Shown here in pieces: positions 17,955 through 26,866 of a stretch of 64,000 bases of DNA. The position numbers and the translations under genes were made by a program. Positions within the stretch are counted from its first letter, which is position 1; every line of letters starts with the position of its first letter. The notes under the pieces were generated by a model. The model was given only the letters and a program-made list of their open reading frames with translations. It did no database searches and had not been told where the DNA came from. The DNA comes from Candidatus Obscuribacterales bacterium (GTDB lineage Bacteria; Cyanobacteriota; Vampirovibrionia; Obscuribacterales; Obscuribacteraceae). The stretch lies in assembly GCA_020634035.1 (NCBI GenBank), contig JACKCM010000003.1, positions 496,001-560,000 of the forward strand. The letters are read 5' to 3'.

Positions 17955-18446
17955 TTGGCTCGGGCCATCTATCCGGGATCATTTGATCCAATGACTTTCG
18001 GCCATCTGGACATCGTCAAAAGGGCAAGAAAGATATTTGATCAGGTAATAATGGCGGTTGTCGCCAATCCCGGCAAATCCCCACTACTACCAATGGAAGT
18101 GAGGATGAGATTGATAGAAGAGACCGTAAACGATTTGGGTGGCATCACCGTCGGCTCTTTCCAGGGACTGACTGTGGACTACGCAAAAGAGAACGAGACC
18201 TTCTGTCTTATTCGCGGCCTAAGAGCTATCTCAGATTTCGAAGCAGAGCTTGGAATGGCGCAAACCAATAAACAACTCTTTCCTGAGTTAGAAACTATTT
18301 TTCTTATGACCAAAGCAGAGTATTCTTTTATAAGTTCTTCTACAGTCAAAGAAATTGTCCGCCTGGGCGGAGACGTTTCAGAATTCGTACCAAAACCTGT
18401 TAACGATTACTTGAAGCAGAACTTCAGTAGAGGCATTACAGAATGA
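17955..18446 (+). CDS. coaD: Phosphopantetheine adenylyltransferase
   Basis: A 163-residue enzyme that makes dephospho-CoA from 4'-phosphopantetheine and ATP, the penultimate step of CoA synthesis. The nucleotidyltransferase signature YPGSFDPMTFGH is at the N-terminus and the ISSSTVKEI motif near the C-terminus. I chose TTG 17955 because a perfect GGAGGAGGT lies five bases ahead and the length then fits the family; the ATG at 17901 would add 18 unrelated residues. The stop overlaps the next start by four bases. Confidence 0.95.
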   Translation: MARAIYPGSFDPMTFGHLDIVKRARKIFDQVIMAVVANPGKSPLLPMEVRMRLIEETVNDLGGITVGSFQGLTVDYAKENETFCLIRGLRAISDFEAELGMAQTNKQLFPELETIFLMTKAEYSFISSSTVKEIVRLGGDVSEFVPKPVNDYLKQNFSRGITE

Positions 18447-19129
18447 CCACATTAACCGCACCGACTGCAACTCCTACGACCAATACTTACAAGCAGACAT
18501 CCATATATAAACATATGGACCTGCTGGAGCACCTCATCGAAGATGCCGCCGGTCTATACAAGTATAAGTTCATCAATGCCGATGACTTCCTCGACGTGCT
18601 CGACAAAGCCAGAGCTCGTCTCCCCGAAGAATTGAGCGAAGCCGCCGAAGTGATTCAGCAACGAGACCATATCGTCGCCGAGTCCCAGCGCCGTGCCGAG
18701 CAAGTCGTCACCCAGGCCAAGCGCCAGGCAGAATCTATGCTGGCAGAGTCCGAATTGCTCCGGGCAGTTCAGGCAGAAGTAGAAAGAATCCGCAAGCAAG
18801 TGGTCTCCGAAATCGAGCAGATGAGAAGAGAAGCTCTCTCCGAAGCTGAGCGCATTCGCCAGGAAGCCGATCAAGATGCAAAACGCATCAAAGAAGGCGC
18901 CGACCACTATGCCGAATCGGTACTCACCAGAATCGGCTCCGACCTGGTAGAGATTGGACAGCATGTTCAAGAATCGCAGAAGATCATCCAGAACGGTCAG
19001 CGCTTGCTCGGTCAGGTAAAACAACGCCCTGCCCAGCAACAAGAGCCTGGTACCCAGCCTCAACCCCAACAAAATCCTATGACCCAGAGAACCCAGGAGC
19101 TTCACAGCCCGCTTCTCTCCGGAGATTAG
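18443..19129 (+). CDS. Coiled-coil protein coupled to coaD
   Basis: A 228-residue protein with a short Thr/Pro-rich N-terminus, a helical region (about 25-65) and a long charged coiled coil (about 65-190, rich in AE..R and EAERIRQEAD-type heptads). It ends in a Gln/Pro-rich tail. It resembles the DivIVA-like or ATP synthase subunit b-like coiled coils annotated in cyanobacteria, but no catalytic motif is present. Four-base overlap with coaD implies coupled translation. Its role is not known; a structural or scaffold role is inference. Confidence 0.8.
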   Translation: MTTLTAPTATPTTNTYKQTSIYKHMDLLEHLIEDAAGLYKYKFINADDFLDVLDKARARLPEELSEAAEVIQQRDHIVAESQRRAEQVVTQAKRQAESMLAESELLRAVQAEVERIRKQVVSEIEQMRREALSEAERIRQEADQDAKRIKEGADHYAESVLTRIGSDLVEIGQHVQESQKIIQNGQRLLGQVKQRPAQQQEPGTQPQPQQNPMTQRTQELHSPLLSGD

Positions 19130-19174
19130 ATAAGATAGAACGGGTCAGCGGCAAAGCAAAGCCAATACGACAAG

Positions 19175-19204
19175 AAGCGGTGGTTTCAAATGAAACCATC
19201 GCTT
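19175..19204 (+). terminator. Hairpin between convergent genes
   Basis: The 14-bp stem, 19175-19188 with 19191-19204 (one G-T pair; the innermost pairs probably open into a loop), sits between the coiled-coil gene and the convergent serine hydrolase gene, whose stop codon overlaps it. The T-tract is only four bases, so it is a weak bidirectional terminator. Confidence 0.55.
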
Positions 19205-20275
19205 TTAGTTAGAGCGTAATTCGCTGTCTCTCTGTCTGGAGCTGACGATATGTCGAGGATGTTCGTAAGCGTTGTAGATAAGCTCTGACCATTCTCTGAT
19301 AAGAGCATTGGCTCTTCGATCATTGCGCTTGCGCTCTACTTGAATTGCCACAGCATAACGCTTGCCTTCCGCGGTGGTGACAATCCCGGCATCGCCCAAC
19401 ACTTTGCCCAGGGTGCCGGTTTTATGCACTATTTTAGCGCCGGGACCGAGCCCCTGGGGAAGCATGGAACGATTACGACACTTCTCCATGATCTCGTACA
19501 TGAATTCACGGTTGCCTTCTGAAATCAGCTCGCCATGGTCTACCCGGCCCAGTAGATAAACGAGGTCATAAGGGCTGGTGATGTTGGTGCCCTCGATGTC
19601 GACCAGGTAGTTGTTGATCTTGGTATTTTTCAAACCCCAGACTCGGAAATTCTTGTTGAGTTTTTCCTTGCCGCCCAGATGATCGATGAGCATATTGGTG
19701 GCAGTATTGTCCGAATAGATCATCATCAACTCGGCGGTTCTGCGGGCAGTGTATTTGGTACCACTTTTTCTCCATTGCAGAAAACCGGAGCCGGATGTTT
19801 TGACCGTATCAGTTACCTCAAGCTCATCATCCATGGAGCATTTTTTCAGGTCGCAGTTGCGCAGAAAGCTAATCAGAATCGGAACTTTAATCAGACTGGC
19901 AGCAGAGTAGGGGCGGTTGCCGTTGAATTCGACATACTTACCCGACTCGATTTCGATGGCGAAAACACCGGGGATATTGGTATCAACTTTATCGAGATCT
20001 TTGAGTTCTTTTTGCAAACCGGGTAGCGCCGAGGTCAACTCGAAAGGTGGGTTGAGCTTGACCATTTTCATCGCTTCTTTAGACTGGGCAGGCTCGTCTC
20101 CCCCCCAGTAACCTTTCAATGAAGGTATGAGAACCGAAAGGACGACAGCCAGCGCCACCGCTCTTAAAAGCCTCTGACCGGGCGGCATCACCCTGCGCCG
20201 CTTCTTAGATTTGCGCCTGGATCTCGGGTTTGGATCCGCAGTACGCTCTCGATTTCGGTCTAGTAATTTAAGCAA
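19205..20275 (-). CDS. Class A beta-lactamase-like serine hydrolase, membrane-anchored
   Basis: A 356-residue protein with a very basic cytosolic N-terminus, one membrane segment at about 36-52 and an extracytoplasmic serine hydrolase domain. The SxxK motif is S127-L-I-K130, the SDN loop is 188-190 and the KTG box is 285-287. These match class A beta-lactamases and related PBP-like hydrolases. The omega-loop ExxLN motif is not clearly kept (IEGTN near 228), so real beta-lactam hydrolysis is doubtful. It may be a cell-wall enzyme. Confidence 0.85.
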   Translation of the reverse strand: MLKLLDRNRERTADPNPRSRRKSKKRRRVMPPGQRLLRAVALAVVLSVLIPSLKGYWGGDEPAQSKEAMKMVKLNPPFELTSALPGLQKELKDLDKVDTNIPGVFAIEIESGKYVEFNGNRPYSAASLIKVPILISFLRNCDLKKCSMDDELEVTDTVKTSGSGFLQWRKSGTKYTARRTAELMMIYSDNTATNMLIDHLGGKEKLNKNFRVWGLKNTKINNYLVDIEGTNITSPYDLVYLLGRVDHGELISEGNREFMYEIMEKCRNRSMLPQGLGPGAKIVHKTGTLGKVLGDAGIVTTAEGKRYAVAIQVERKRNDRRANALIREWSELIYNAYEHPRHIVSSRQRDSELRSN

Positions 20276-20368
20276 CGAAAAACTCTCTGGTCTAGCGAGG
20301 TCATCAGCATAAGAATACCTTATTAGATCAAAGTTTCAAGTTATGACATATACCTAAATAGGTAACAA

Positions 20369-21376
20369 CTATTTTACCTCGGTCACACCACTATCGGTAT
20401 TGCCGGAGAGCTTTCTAGGAGCGAAGATGTAGAGGGCAAGCAGGATCAAGGTAGAGAGACTGACCGCATATTTCACCCAGGGATCGATATCCGTCCGGGG
20501 CGAGATAAAGCCTTCTATACAGCCGGCAATCAGGAGCAGCGGCACTGTACCGGCAAAAAGACCGGCGGCTTTCTTGGCGGCTATTTTGAACATATCCACC
20601 CTTTTGTATTGCCCGGGAAAAAGCAGGGCAGCGCCCATCATCAGCCCGGCACCACCGGAGATGAAAATACAGTTGAGTTCGATAACACCATGGGCGGCGA
20701 CAAAAGTGAGCAGCTTCGGCGCCATGCCATAGATTTTGCACACACCAAGGGCAGTGCCAATATGCAGGCCGTTCAGAAGCAAGACAAATATGGTACCGAT
20801 TCCGAAACTGATACCGAAGACGAAGGCTTTAATAGAAACCCCGATGTTGTTGGTTGAGATCATACTGAAGGCGAGCGCGTTCTTTCCTTCCACCGCGTCG
20901 GTCCACATCTGCTTCTTCTCGATAGAGTTAAACATGTCCTCGGGAACAAGAGGCTGCCCCCGCGAGATCTCGTACTGGGCGAAATTGAGGTTCTTTTGAA
21001 CCATAGAATAACCGACCCAGGCCGGACAGGCGAATAATAGAAATGAGGTTATGATGTAAAGAATATTCTCCCGCACCAGGCGGGGGAAGCCTATCCAGAG
21101 AAAGGAGAAGAGATCCTTCCAACGGTTCTTATCCGTCTGATACACTTGGTTGTGGGCTCTCACCACCAGATTGTTCAGATAGACCTGGATGTCCCCACTG
21201 AGCTTGAGAGCCCGGGCCCGGGAAAGATCGGCGGAGGTACTTCTATATAATCGGCCAAGCTCCTGGAGCTGCTTCCTGTCCAGGGCCCCTACCCCGTCCT
21301 TATCGGTCAGGGAAAGAAGCTTATCCAGCTCATCCCAGGCTTTTTTTCTAACTTTCAACCAGCGTTCAACATTCAT
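20369..21376 (-). CDS. SpoIIM/DUF95-family integral membrane protein
   Basis: A 335-residue protein with a helical cytosolic N-terminal region (about 1-100) and about five membrane segments. It carries the family features VAAHGVIELNCIFISGGAGL and LLNGLHIGTALGV. In other bacteria such proteins lie beside RDD proteins, MoxR ATPases and DUF58 proteins. Here the RDD gene is divergent and only 12 bases away. It is not evidence of sporulation, as the family is widespread in non-spore-formers. Confidence 0.88.
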   Translation of the reverse strand: MNVERWLKVRKKAWDELDKLLSLTDKDGVGALDRKQLQELGRLYRSTSADLSRARALKLSGDIQVYLNNLVVRAHNQVYQTDKNRWKDLFSFLWIGFPRLVRENILYIITSFLLFACPAWVGYSMVQKNLNFAQYEISRGQPLVPEDMFNSIEKKQMWTDAVEGKNALAFSMISTNNIGVSIKAFVFGISFGIGTIFVLLLNGLHIGTALGVCKIYGMAPKLLTFVAAHGVIELNCIFISGGAGLMMGAALLFPGQYKRVDMFKIAAKKAAGLFAGTVPLLLIAGCIEGFISPRTDIDPWVKYAVSLSTLILLALYIFAPRKLSGNTDSGVTEVK

Positions 21377-21388
21377 AGGCCAAAGAAA

Positions 21389-22189
21389 ATGTACACTCCC
21401 GACTATTCGATCTCTACCCCCGAAAACGTGGATCTACACCTGGAGCTTGCCGGAATCGGTAACCGCATCCTGGCCTATCTCATAGATATGACCATCGTCG
21501 CCATGATTTTACTGCTTCTGGGCATGATGGACATGGCCATTTATCTGGCCGCCACTTATTTCAAACTGCCCACCGAAGCCAAAGAGACGCTGGTGATGAC
21601 TATATCGGTGGTGGCTATTTTTGTCAGCTTCTTTCTCTTCTTCGGCTATCACATATTTTTCGAAGGCACCTGGCAGGGCCAGTCGCCCGGCAAGCGCCTG
21701 GCAGGCATAAGAGTAATAGAAAACAACGGTCAGCCGGTGAGCTGGTCTTCCGTCTTCATCCGCAACATAGTCAGAGTTTTCGACAACGGCATGATGCTGA
21801 TCGGGCTTCTCACCATGCTTATAAACAAAAACGAGAAGCGACTGGGCGACCTGGCGGCAGGCACCCTGGTAATAAGAGAGCGCAAGTCCGAATTAACGGG
21901 CGAAAACATCCCCATGCTTACCAAAGCAAAAGTCGAGCCTCTGCTTGATATTGGCAGAATCAGCACCGATGACTACGATCTTCTGGCTCGTTTCTTGAAA
22001 CGACGCAAAGGTCTCTCTGCCTCCCACCGGCCGGTGATAGCCAGTCGTCTGGACGGCTATTTCCGCGAAAAGCTCAAAGATGGCGGCGGCATCCAAGAAG
22101 AACAGCAGCCAGCCCAGGGCAACCCCGAAGAGTTCCTGGAAACGATATTCCTCTCCTACCAGGCACGGGGAGAGGAATTCGGTATCTAG
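21389..22189 (+). CDS. RDD-family membrane protein
   Basis: A 266-residue protein. The RDD domain (about 20-160) has the Arg-Asp-containing helices NRILAYLIDMTI and the motif GQSPGKRLAGIRVI plus RNIVRVFDN. About three to four membrane segments precede a charged cytosolic tail. RDD proteins are of unsettled function; some are linked to sodium/proton antiport. It diverges from the SpoIIM gene, a pairing seen in many genomes. Confidence 0.88.
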   Translation: MYTPDYSISTPENVDLHLELAGIGNRILAYLIDMTIVAMILLLLGMMDMAIYLAATYFKLPTEAKETLVMTISVVAIFVSFFLFFGYHIFFEGTWQGQSPGKRLAGIRVIENNGQPVSWSSVFIRNIVRVFDNGMMLIGLLTMLINKNEKRLGDLAAGTLVIRERKSELTGENIPMLTKAKVEPLLDIGRISTDDYDLLARFLKRRKGLSASHRPVIASRLDGYFREKLKDGGGIQEEQQPAQGNPEEFLETIFLSYQARGEEFGI

Positions 22190-22200
22190 TATCTAGATCT

Positions 22201-23337
22201 CTAGCAGGCAGCGGCAGCACCGCGCTCAGCCATCGGAGTGTATTTCAGGTCCATCTTGCCGATGTAGTCCGAGGTAGGGCGAATCAGACGGTTGTTCGCA
22301 TTCTGCTCGAGTACATGGGCAGCCCAACCGGACATACGGCTGATGGCGAAGATCGGGGTGAAGAGGTCCTGGGGAATGCCCAGCATGTAGTAGACCGAAG
22401 CCGAGTAGAAATCTACGTTGGCGTTCAGCTTCTTCTCTTTCATCACCAGCTCTTCGATACGGGTAGACATGTTGTACCACTTGCTCTCTCCGACTCGCTC
22501 ACCGAGCGCTTCGGACATCTTCTTCAAGTGGAAAGCCCGGGGATCTTCTGTTTTGTAGACCCGGTGGCCGAAGCCCATTATCTTTCTGCGGTCGGCAAAA
22601 ACCTTGGCCACATAATCATCCACTTTTGCAAGTTCACCAATCTCAAGAAGCATCTTGATCACCTCTTGATTGGCGCCACCATGAAGCGGTCCTTTCAGGG
22701 TGCCAATTGCTGCGGTAACAGCCGAGTGCATGTCGGTTTCGGTGCCGGCAGCCACCCGTGCGGCGAAGGTAGAAGCGTTGAATCCGTGCTCGGCATGAAG
22801 AATAAGAGCGATATCGAGAGAGCGAACGCTCACTTCATCGGGCTCTTTGCCGGCATGGAGAAGATAGAGAAAGCTGGCAGCAGTAGAATGCTCCGGCTTT
22901 GGCGGAACTACGTCTCTGCCGTTACGAATACAATCCCAGTAGGCGACAATGGTCGGAAGCTGGCCTGTGAGCCGAGTAGCTTTGCGAATGTTGGCATCCC
23001 GATCATTGTTGTTGGCATCGGGATCGTACATAGAGAGCATTGATGTAACTGTGCGAAGCACTTCCATGGGGGCTGCTTCTCTGGGGAAGCCCTTCATCAT
23101 TTCGATGACTTCTTCAGGAATGGCACGGTTGGCACCAAGTTCTTTTTTTAGAGTCTCAAGCTCCGACTCCACCGGCAACCTTCCAAACCACAGTAGATAG
23201 ACTACTTCTTCAAAGTTCGAGTGCTCGGCCAGATCATGAATGTCATAACCTTGATAGATTAAACGTCCTTCGATACCGTTTACTTTGCAAATAGAGGACG
23301 ATGCTGCGACAACACCTTCTAGTCCTGCTTTGGTCAT
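22201..23337 (-). CDS. gltA: Citrate synthase
   Basis: A 378-residue citrate synthase that condenses acetyl-CoA and oxaloacetate at the entry to the TCA cycle. The active-site features are visible: the ILHAEHGFNASTF His motif, the GPLHGGANQ motif and the GFGHRVYKTEDPRA motif with catalytic His, followed by FYSASVYYMLGIP. The short form is like the Bacillus/methylcitrate synthase group. I chose ATG 23337 with GGAG six bases ahead over TTG 23349. Confidence 0.96.
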   Translation of the reverse strand: MTKAGLEGVVAASSSICKVNGIEGRLIYQGYDIHDLAEHSNFEEVVYLLWFGRLPVESELETLKKELGANRAIPEEVIEMMKGFPREAAPMEVLRTVTSMLSMYDPDANNNDRDANIRKATRLTGQLPTIVAYWDCIRNGRDVVPPKPEHSTAASFLYLLHAGKEPDEVSVRSLDIALILHAEHGFNASTFAARVAAGTETDMHSAVTAAIGTLKGPLHGGANQEVIKMLLEIGELAKVDDYVAKVFADRRKIMGFGHRVYKTEDPRAFHLKKMSEALGERVGESKWYNMSTRIEELVMKEKKLNANVDFYSASVYYMLGIPQDLFTPIFAISRMSGWAAHVLEQNANNRLIRPTSDYIGKMDLKYTPMAERGAAAAC

Positions 23338-23475
23338 GAGGTACTCCAATGGAAATGTACAAATCGATATTAGATTTATACACTAAATGACAACTAAGAT
23401 ATGCAACCATAGCCTTATCTTCATTGTGTTCCTCCGGTATCTTGGGGATCTTCGGTTCCAAAGAGATCCGTCTCG

Positions 23476-25797
23476 ATGCCCGAAAAACTCCTCCCAGTCA
23501 AGATCCAGCCAGTAGCTCAGCGAACCGGAACCTTTTCAATCAGAACCATACAGCCAGGAACGATGCCGAAATTTCTTGACCAGGACAGAGCTAGAATCAA
23601 AGAGATGGGCAAGGCTCATCGTCACTTCTCCAGGCTCAATCCGCAAACAGACTCGATTGAAGCCATCGGAGCCCTCTATGCTCTGGCCAGACGCGGTCTG
23701 GTTCCAACCATGCAAAAGTCCTTCCAGACAGCCATAGAAGAGGTTTCCGAAAATAAAATTCGGCGGGACAACTCACACTTCGGCAGGCATCTTACAGCCT
23801 GGCTGGAAGAGTCTCTATCGTCCCTGAACAAAGATGAGCTGCCGGATTTGCTCAAACAGTTCAGTCGCCAGGAAGCTTTTCAGAGCTATGGTGCTGAACC
23901 CCTGTTTGCTGGTTGGCTTCATCAGTTCGGCATTCTCCACAGCGCTGCGGAGAAATCCTACGGTCTGAGAAGAGCCGGCAAAAAGATGGATGAGCTGGCG
24001 GCAATCACAAGATGGTACACACCGTCAGCAATAGCCGAGTTTATCGTCGGCGAAGCTCTGGGTGGCGATAAGAATAAACCACAAAAAAATGGCGGCGGTC
24101 GCTTCATAGACCCTGCCTGCGGCGCCGGTCATCTTGTGATTCCAGCACTCATGGCAATGTTGAATGCAGGCGAGAACGCTGAAAGGCTGCTCGAAGAAAG
24201 ACTGTTCGGTCTTGATATAGACAAGAAAGCAGTACAAATAGCCGGCTTCGCAATTTATCTAGCCTGCCGGGACGCCGGTCTCGATGGCGACCTACCGATT
24301 CCGAAATTGTTCTGGTTCGACGAAGAGTCGTCTAAAGCGAGCGGGCAGGAGGCTGCCCTGGGCAGTTTTCTACTGGGGATTCCGAAAGAGAAACGTCCAG
24401 GATCAGTCGTCCTCAAAGCGCTGGACAACAGCACCCTGCCACTGGATGTAATACCGACAAGTTATTTTCACCTGGCAGCCAATCCGCCCTATTTAAGCAA
24501 TCGTCTCCTGCCGGACAAAATGCGAAAGTTCCTCAAAGAGCATTATCCGGACTGCCAGTATGACCTGTATACGGCGTTCTTAGAACTCTCCACCCGTTTG
24601 CTGGAACCTGGTGGCAGAAGCTCTTTTATCTGTCAAAGCAGTTTTTTGAATATTCAACGCTACGAAAACTTTCGTCTGGCTTTTTCAAATCGCTGTCAAA
24701 TTGAGACCCTTGCCCTTTTAGGACCCGGCAGTTTTGCCACCAGATCCGGAGAGAAAGTAAACAGCGCCGTTCTTACATACAGCCGAAAGAGCGAACCGTC
24801 GCAAGAGACTGACAATGGCAGCCTGCGCATTCTCAAAGAAGGCGCAAAAGACCTGGATAAAACCTCTTTCGAATCGCTATCAAGGTATGAATTGCAGTTG
24901 ATCTCCGAAAGCTTGCCCGGTCACCCCATCGCAATCCGTTGTCCCCGGGAGTTGGCCGAGTTGTTTCGTGACCTGAAACCCCTGGGGTCTCCCGATTTTG
25001 ACATTCACCTCACCAACGGACTTTTTACCTGCAACAACAAAAAATTCGTCAAACACTTTCGAGACCTTGAACTAGAAAAAAATTCGGAAACTGCCTCCGA
25101 CTATGTCCCCTATGACAAGGGCGGCGGTAGAAAGTGGTATGCCACCACTCCCTACTTGCTTCACTGGCCAGACGGTGGAGACACTATTCGAGAATACCGA
25201 GCCGAACGAGGTCAGTCCAGGCGCCTGCCCGGTGAAGACTATTATTTTCGCACCGGTGTCACCTATTCTTATATAGGCACCAGCGGTTTTACAGCCCGGT
25301 TGTTATCGGAAAATGCCGTTTTCGACATAGCGAGCTCTGCCCTTTTCAGCGAGCGGACCGATATTCTTTATCTGCTCGGATTTCTCAACTCTTCACTAAT
25401 TCGGCTGATGCTGGGCATTCTCAACCCCACGGTGAACTTTCAAATAGGCGACCTGAGAAAGTTGCCTTACATAGAACCGCCGAAAGAAGTCGAAATATCG
25501 GTGGCAGATCTGGCCGGCCAGGCAGTGGCGATTGCAAAAGATCTGGAGACCTATGACAGTCGCTCACCGAAATTCGAAGCATCGTCAATATCTCAATCGA
25601 CTCGTCAACATTTAGAAGAGCTGCTTGGGCAAGAAGCGAAGCTCCAGAGCCGGATAGATCAGATTATTCTCGATCTCTATGGTGTCGGCTCCTCCTTGAA
25701 TGCAGCGCTCGATAACAGCGCCTGGGTAAAGAGGAGCAGCTATCGCAATTATCTTCAAGAACTCGAACGTCCGGCTATCGCTTCGAGCCGGCGATAA
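23476..25797 (+). CDS. Orphan adenine-specific DNA methyltransferase (Eco57I/PglX-like)
   Basis: A 773-residue class I SAM-dependent methyltransferase. An N-terminal helical domain (about 1-175) precedes motif I DPACGAGH (near 213) and motif IV NPPY (near 338), the hallmark of N6-adenine DNA methyltransferases. A long C-terminal part (about 480-770) looks like a target-recognition domain with TGVTYSYIG. The architecture resembles type IIG or BREX PglX enzymes, but no nuclease motif and no BREX or restriction neighbours are visible. It could be a solitary epigenetic regulator or a remnant defence gene. Its 3' end overlaps the convergent calpain-like gene by 23 bases. Confidence 0.85.
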   Translation: MPEKLLPVKIQPVAQRTGTFSIRTIQPGTMPKFLDQDRARIKEMGKAHRHFSRLNPQTDSIEAIGALYALARRGLVPTMQKSFQTAIEEVSENKIRRDNSHFGRHLTAWLEESLSSLNKDELPDLLKQFSRQEAFQSYGAEPLFAGWLHQFGILHSAAEKSYGLRRAGKKMDELAAITRWYTPSAIAEFIVGEALGGDKNKPQKNGGGRFIDPACGAGHLVIPALMAMLNAGENAERLLEERLFGLDIDKKAVQIAGFAIYLACRDAGLDGDLPIPKLFWFDEESSKASGQEAALGSFLLGIPKEKRPGSVVLKALDNSTLPLDVIPTSYFHLAANPPYLSNRLLPDKMRKFLKEHYPDCQYDLYTAFLELSTRLLEPGGRSSFICQSSFLNIQRYENFRLAFSNRCQIETLALLGPGSFATRSGEKVNSAVLTYSRKSEPSQETDNGSLRILKEGAKDLDKTSFESLSRYELQLISESLPGHPIAIRCPRELAELFRDLKPLGSPDFDIHLTNGLFTCNNKKFVKHFRDLELEKNSETASDYVPYDKGGGRKWYATTPYLLHWPDGGDTIREYRAERGQSRRLPGEDYYFRTGVTYSYIGTSGFTARLLSENAVFDIASSALFSERTDILYLLGFLNSSLIRLMLGILNPTVNFQIGDLRKLPYIEPPKEVEISVADLAGQAVAIAKDLETYDSRSPKFEASSISQSTRQHLEELLGQEAKLQSRIDQIILDLYGVGSSLNAALDNSAWVKRSSYRNYLQELERPAIASSRR

Positions 25798-26845
25798 AGA
25801 GCTTTTCGAAAGAGCCCGCGAATTCTACAGGATCAAGAGAAAACATACCGTCTTTCAGGCGGCCCGACGAGGTGGCTGCAGGATGCTTGGGTCCGAATGG
25901 GTCCCGAAGAGTAATCCTGACAGTCGAGGAGCCTGTACAGTCCACGCCGATAACACTGTAAGCATGCGCCGGATTGAGACCCTTAGCAAGAGATGTCGAG
26001 GCGGAGACTGCCACCATCGGTCTCTGTCGATATTGAGATAAGGTCGAGTTCATTAAATCCGGCGTAATACCATCGAGATTGATCATCACTGCAGGAACCC
26101 CGGTCAATAGCTGCAAGCAGAAAGCAGGGTCAACAATCTTTCTCTCAGAAGACAGCTCTAGTTCGCTTTGTACCGCCTTTTCAAGAACCATCGGCCAGTA
26201 TCCCATTCTGGTGAGGCGACCGTAGAGAGAGAGCTCCACCACCCCGGGACGCTTCACCCTGACGCCACCACCTGTACCACTGATACCACCAGGGAAGGTC
26301 ACTGTATAACTTTCATCTTCGCTGACAGCTATCATAGAAGCTAGTGCAGCCGGCTCCATGGCAGCCATAGCGGTCAGCGCGGCCAGGAAGTGACAATCGC
26401 CCATATTGCCGCGCCGAACCGCCACAGGACGAATACTGGTGAGCGCCTCACCGTCGGATCCGTACAATGACGGGTTCATCTTATAGATCTCTCGGGTGCG
26501 CTTCATGATCGCTTCGGCTACCGCTTTCAATCTCTTACGATCAAGAGAGAGACTGTCTACCTCTTCTTCTCTGAGAAGCTGTTCAAGCACAAGCAGATCA
26601 CCGACAGTAATACCATCTCTTTTCTCGAACCAGCTTTCTTTATTCAGCTTGCCTATCTCTTCAAAACAGAAACTGAACAGGGCGATTACCTGAGCCTCGA
26701 TGTCGGAGCGCTCTGAGCTATGCGTATTGAGAAGCGCCTGCACCTCTTCTTTCTGGAGAACTCCATCGTGGTTGATATCGAGCTCTTCAAAAACCCCTCT
26801 CAGGTGCCTCAGTACATCCTCTTTCCAGTCTCTTTCGTCTTGCAT
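25775..26845 (-). CDS. Calpain-like cysteine protease with N-terminal EF-hand
   Basis: A 356-residue protein. Residues 23-34 form a textbook 12-residue EF-hand calcium loop (D23, N25, D27, G28, E34). The C-terminal two thirds is a calpain C2-type protease domain: RRGNMGDCHFLAAL with nucleophile C151, and NPAHAYSVIGVD with H294. The third triad position, Asn in animal calpains, is Asp here (RDPFGP, D315). No signal peptide is seen, so it is likely cytosolic and calcium-responsive. An EF-hand joined directly to a calpain core is unusual in bacteria. Activity with Asp is uncertain. Confidence 0.85.
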   Translation of the reverse strand: MQDERDWKEDVLRHLRGVFEELDINHDGVLQKEEVQALLNTHSSERSDIEAQVIALFSFCFEEIGKLNKESWFEKRDGITVGDLLVLEQLLREEEVDSLSLDRKRLKAVAEAIMKRTREIYKMNPSLYGSDGEALTSIRPVAVRRGNMGDCHFLAALTAMAAMEPAALASMIAVSEDESYTVTFPGGISGTGGGVRVKRPGVVELSLYGRLTRMGYWPMVLEKAVQSELELSSERKIVDPAFCLQLLTGVPAVMINLDGITPDLMNSTLSQYRQRPMVAVSASTSLAKGLNPAHAYSVIGVDCTGSSTVRITLRDPFGPKHPAATSSGRLKDGMFSLDPVEFAGSFEKLFIAGSKR

Positions 26846-26866
26846 ACTGATTGTTCTTTCTTCCAG

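Noticed and set aside
19205..20275. Active beta-lactamase resistance gene
   Set aside because: SxxK, SDN and KTG are present but the omega-loop Glu motif is not clearly kept, and the membrane anchor suggests a cell-wall enzyme.
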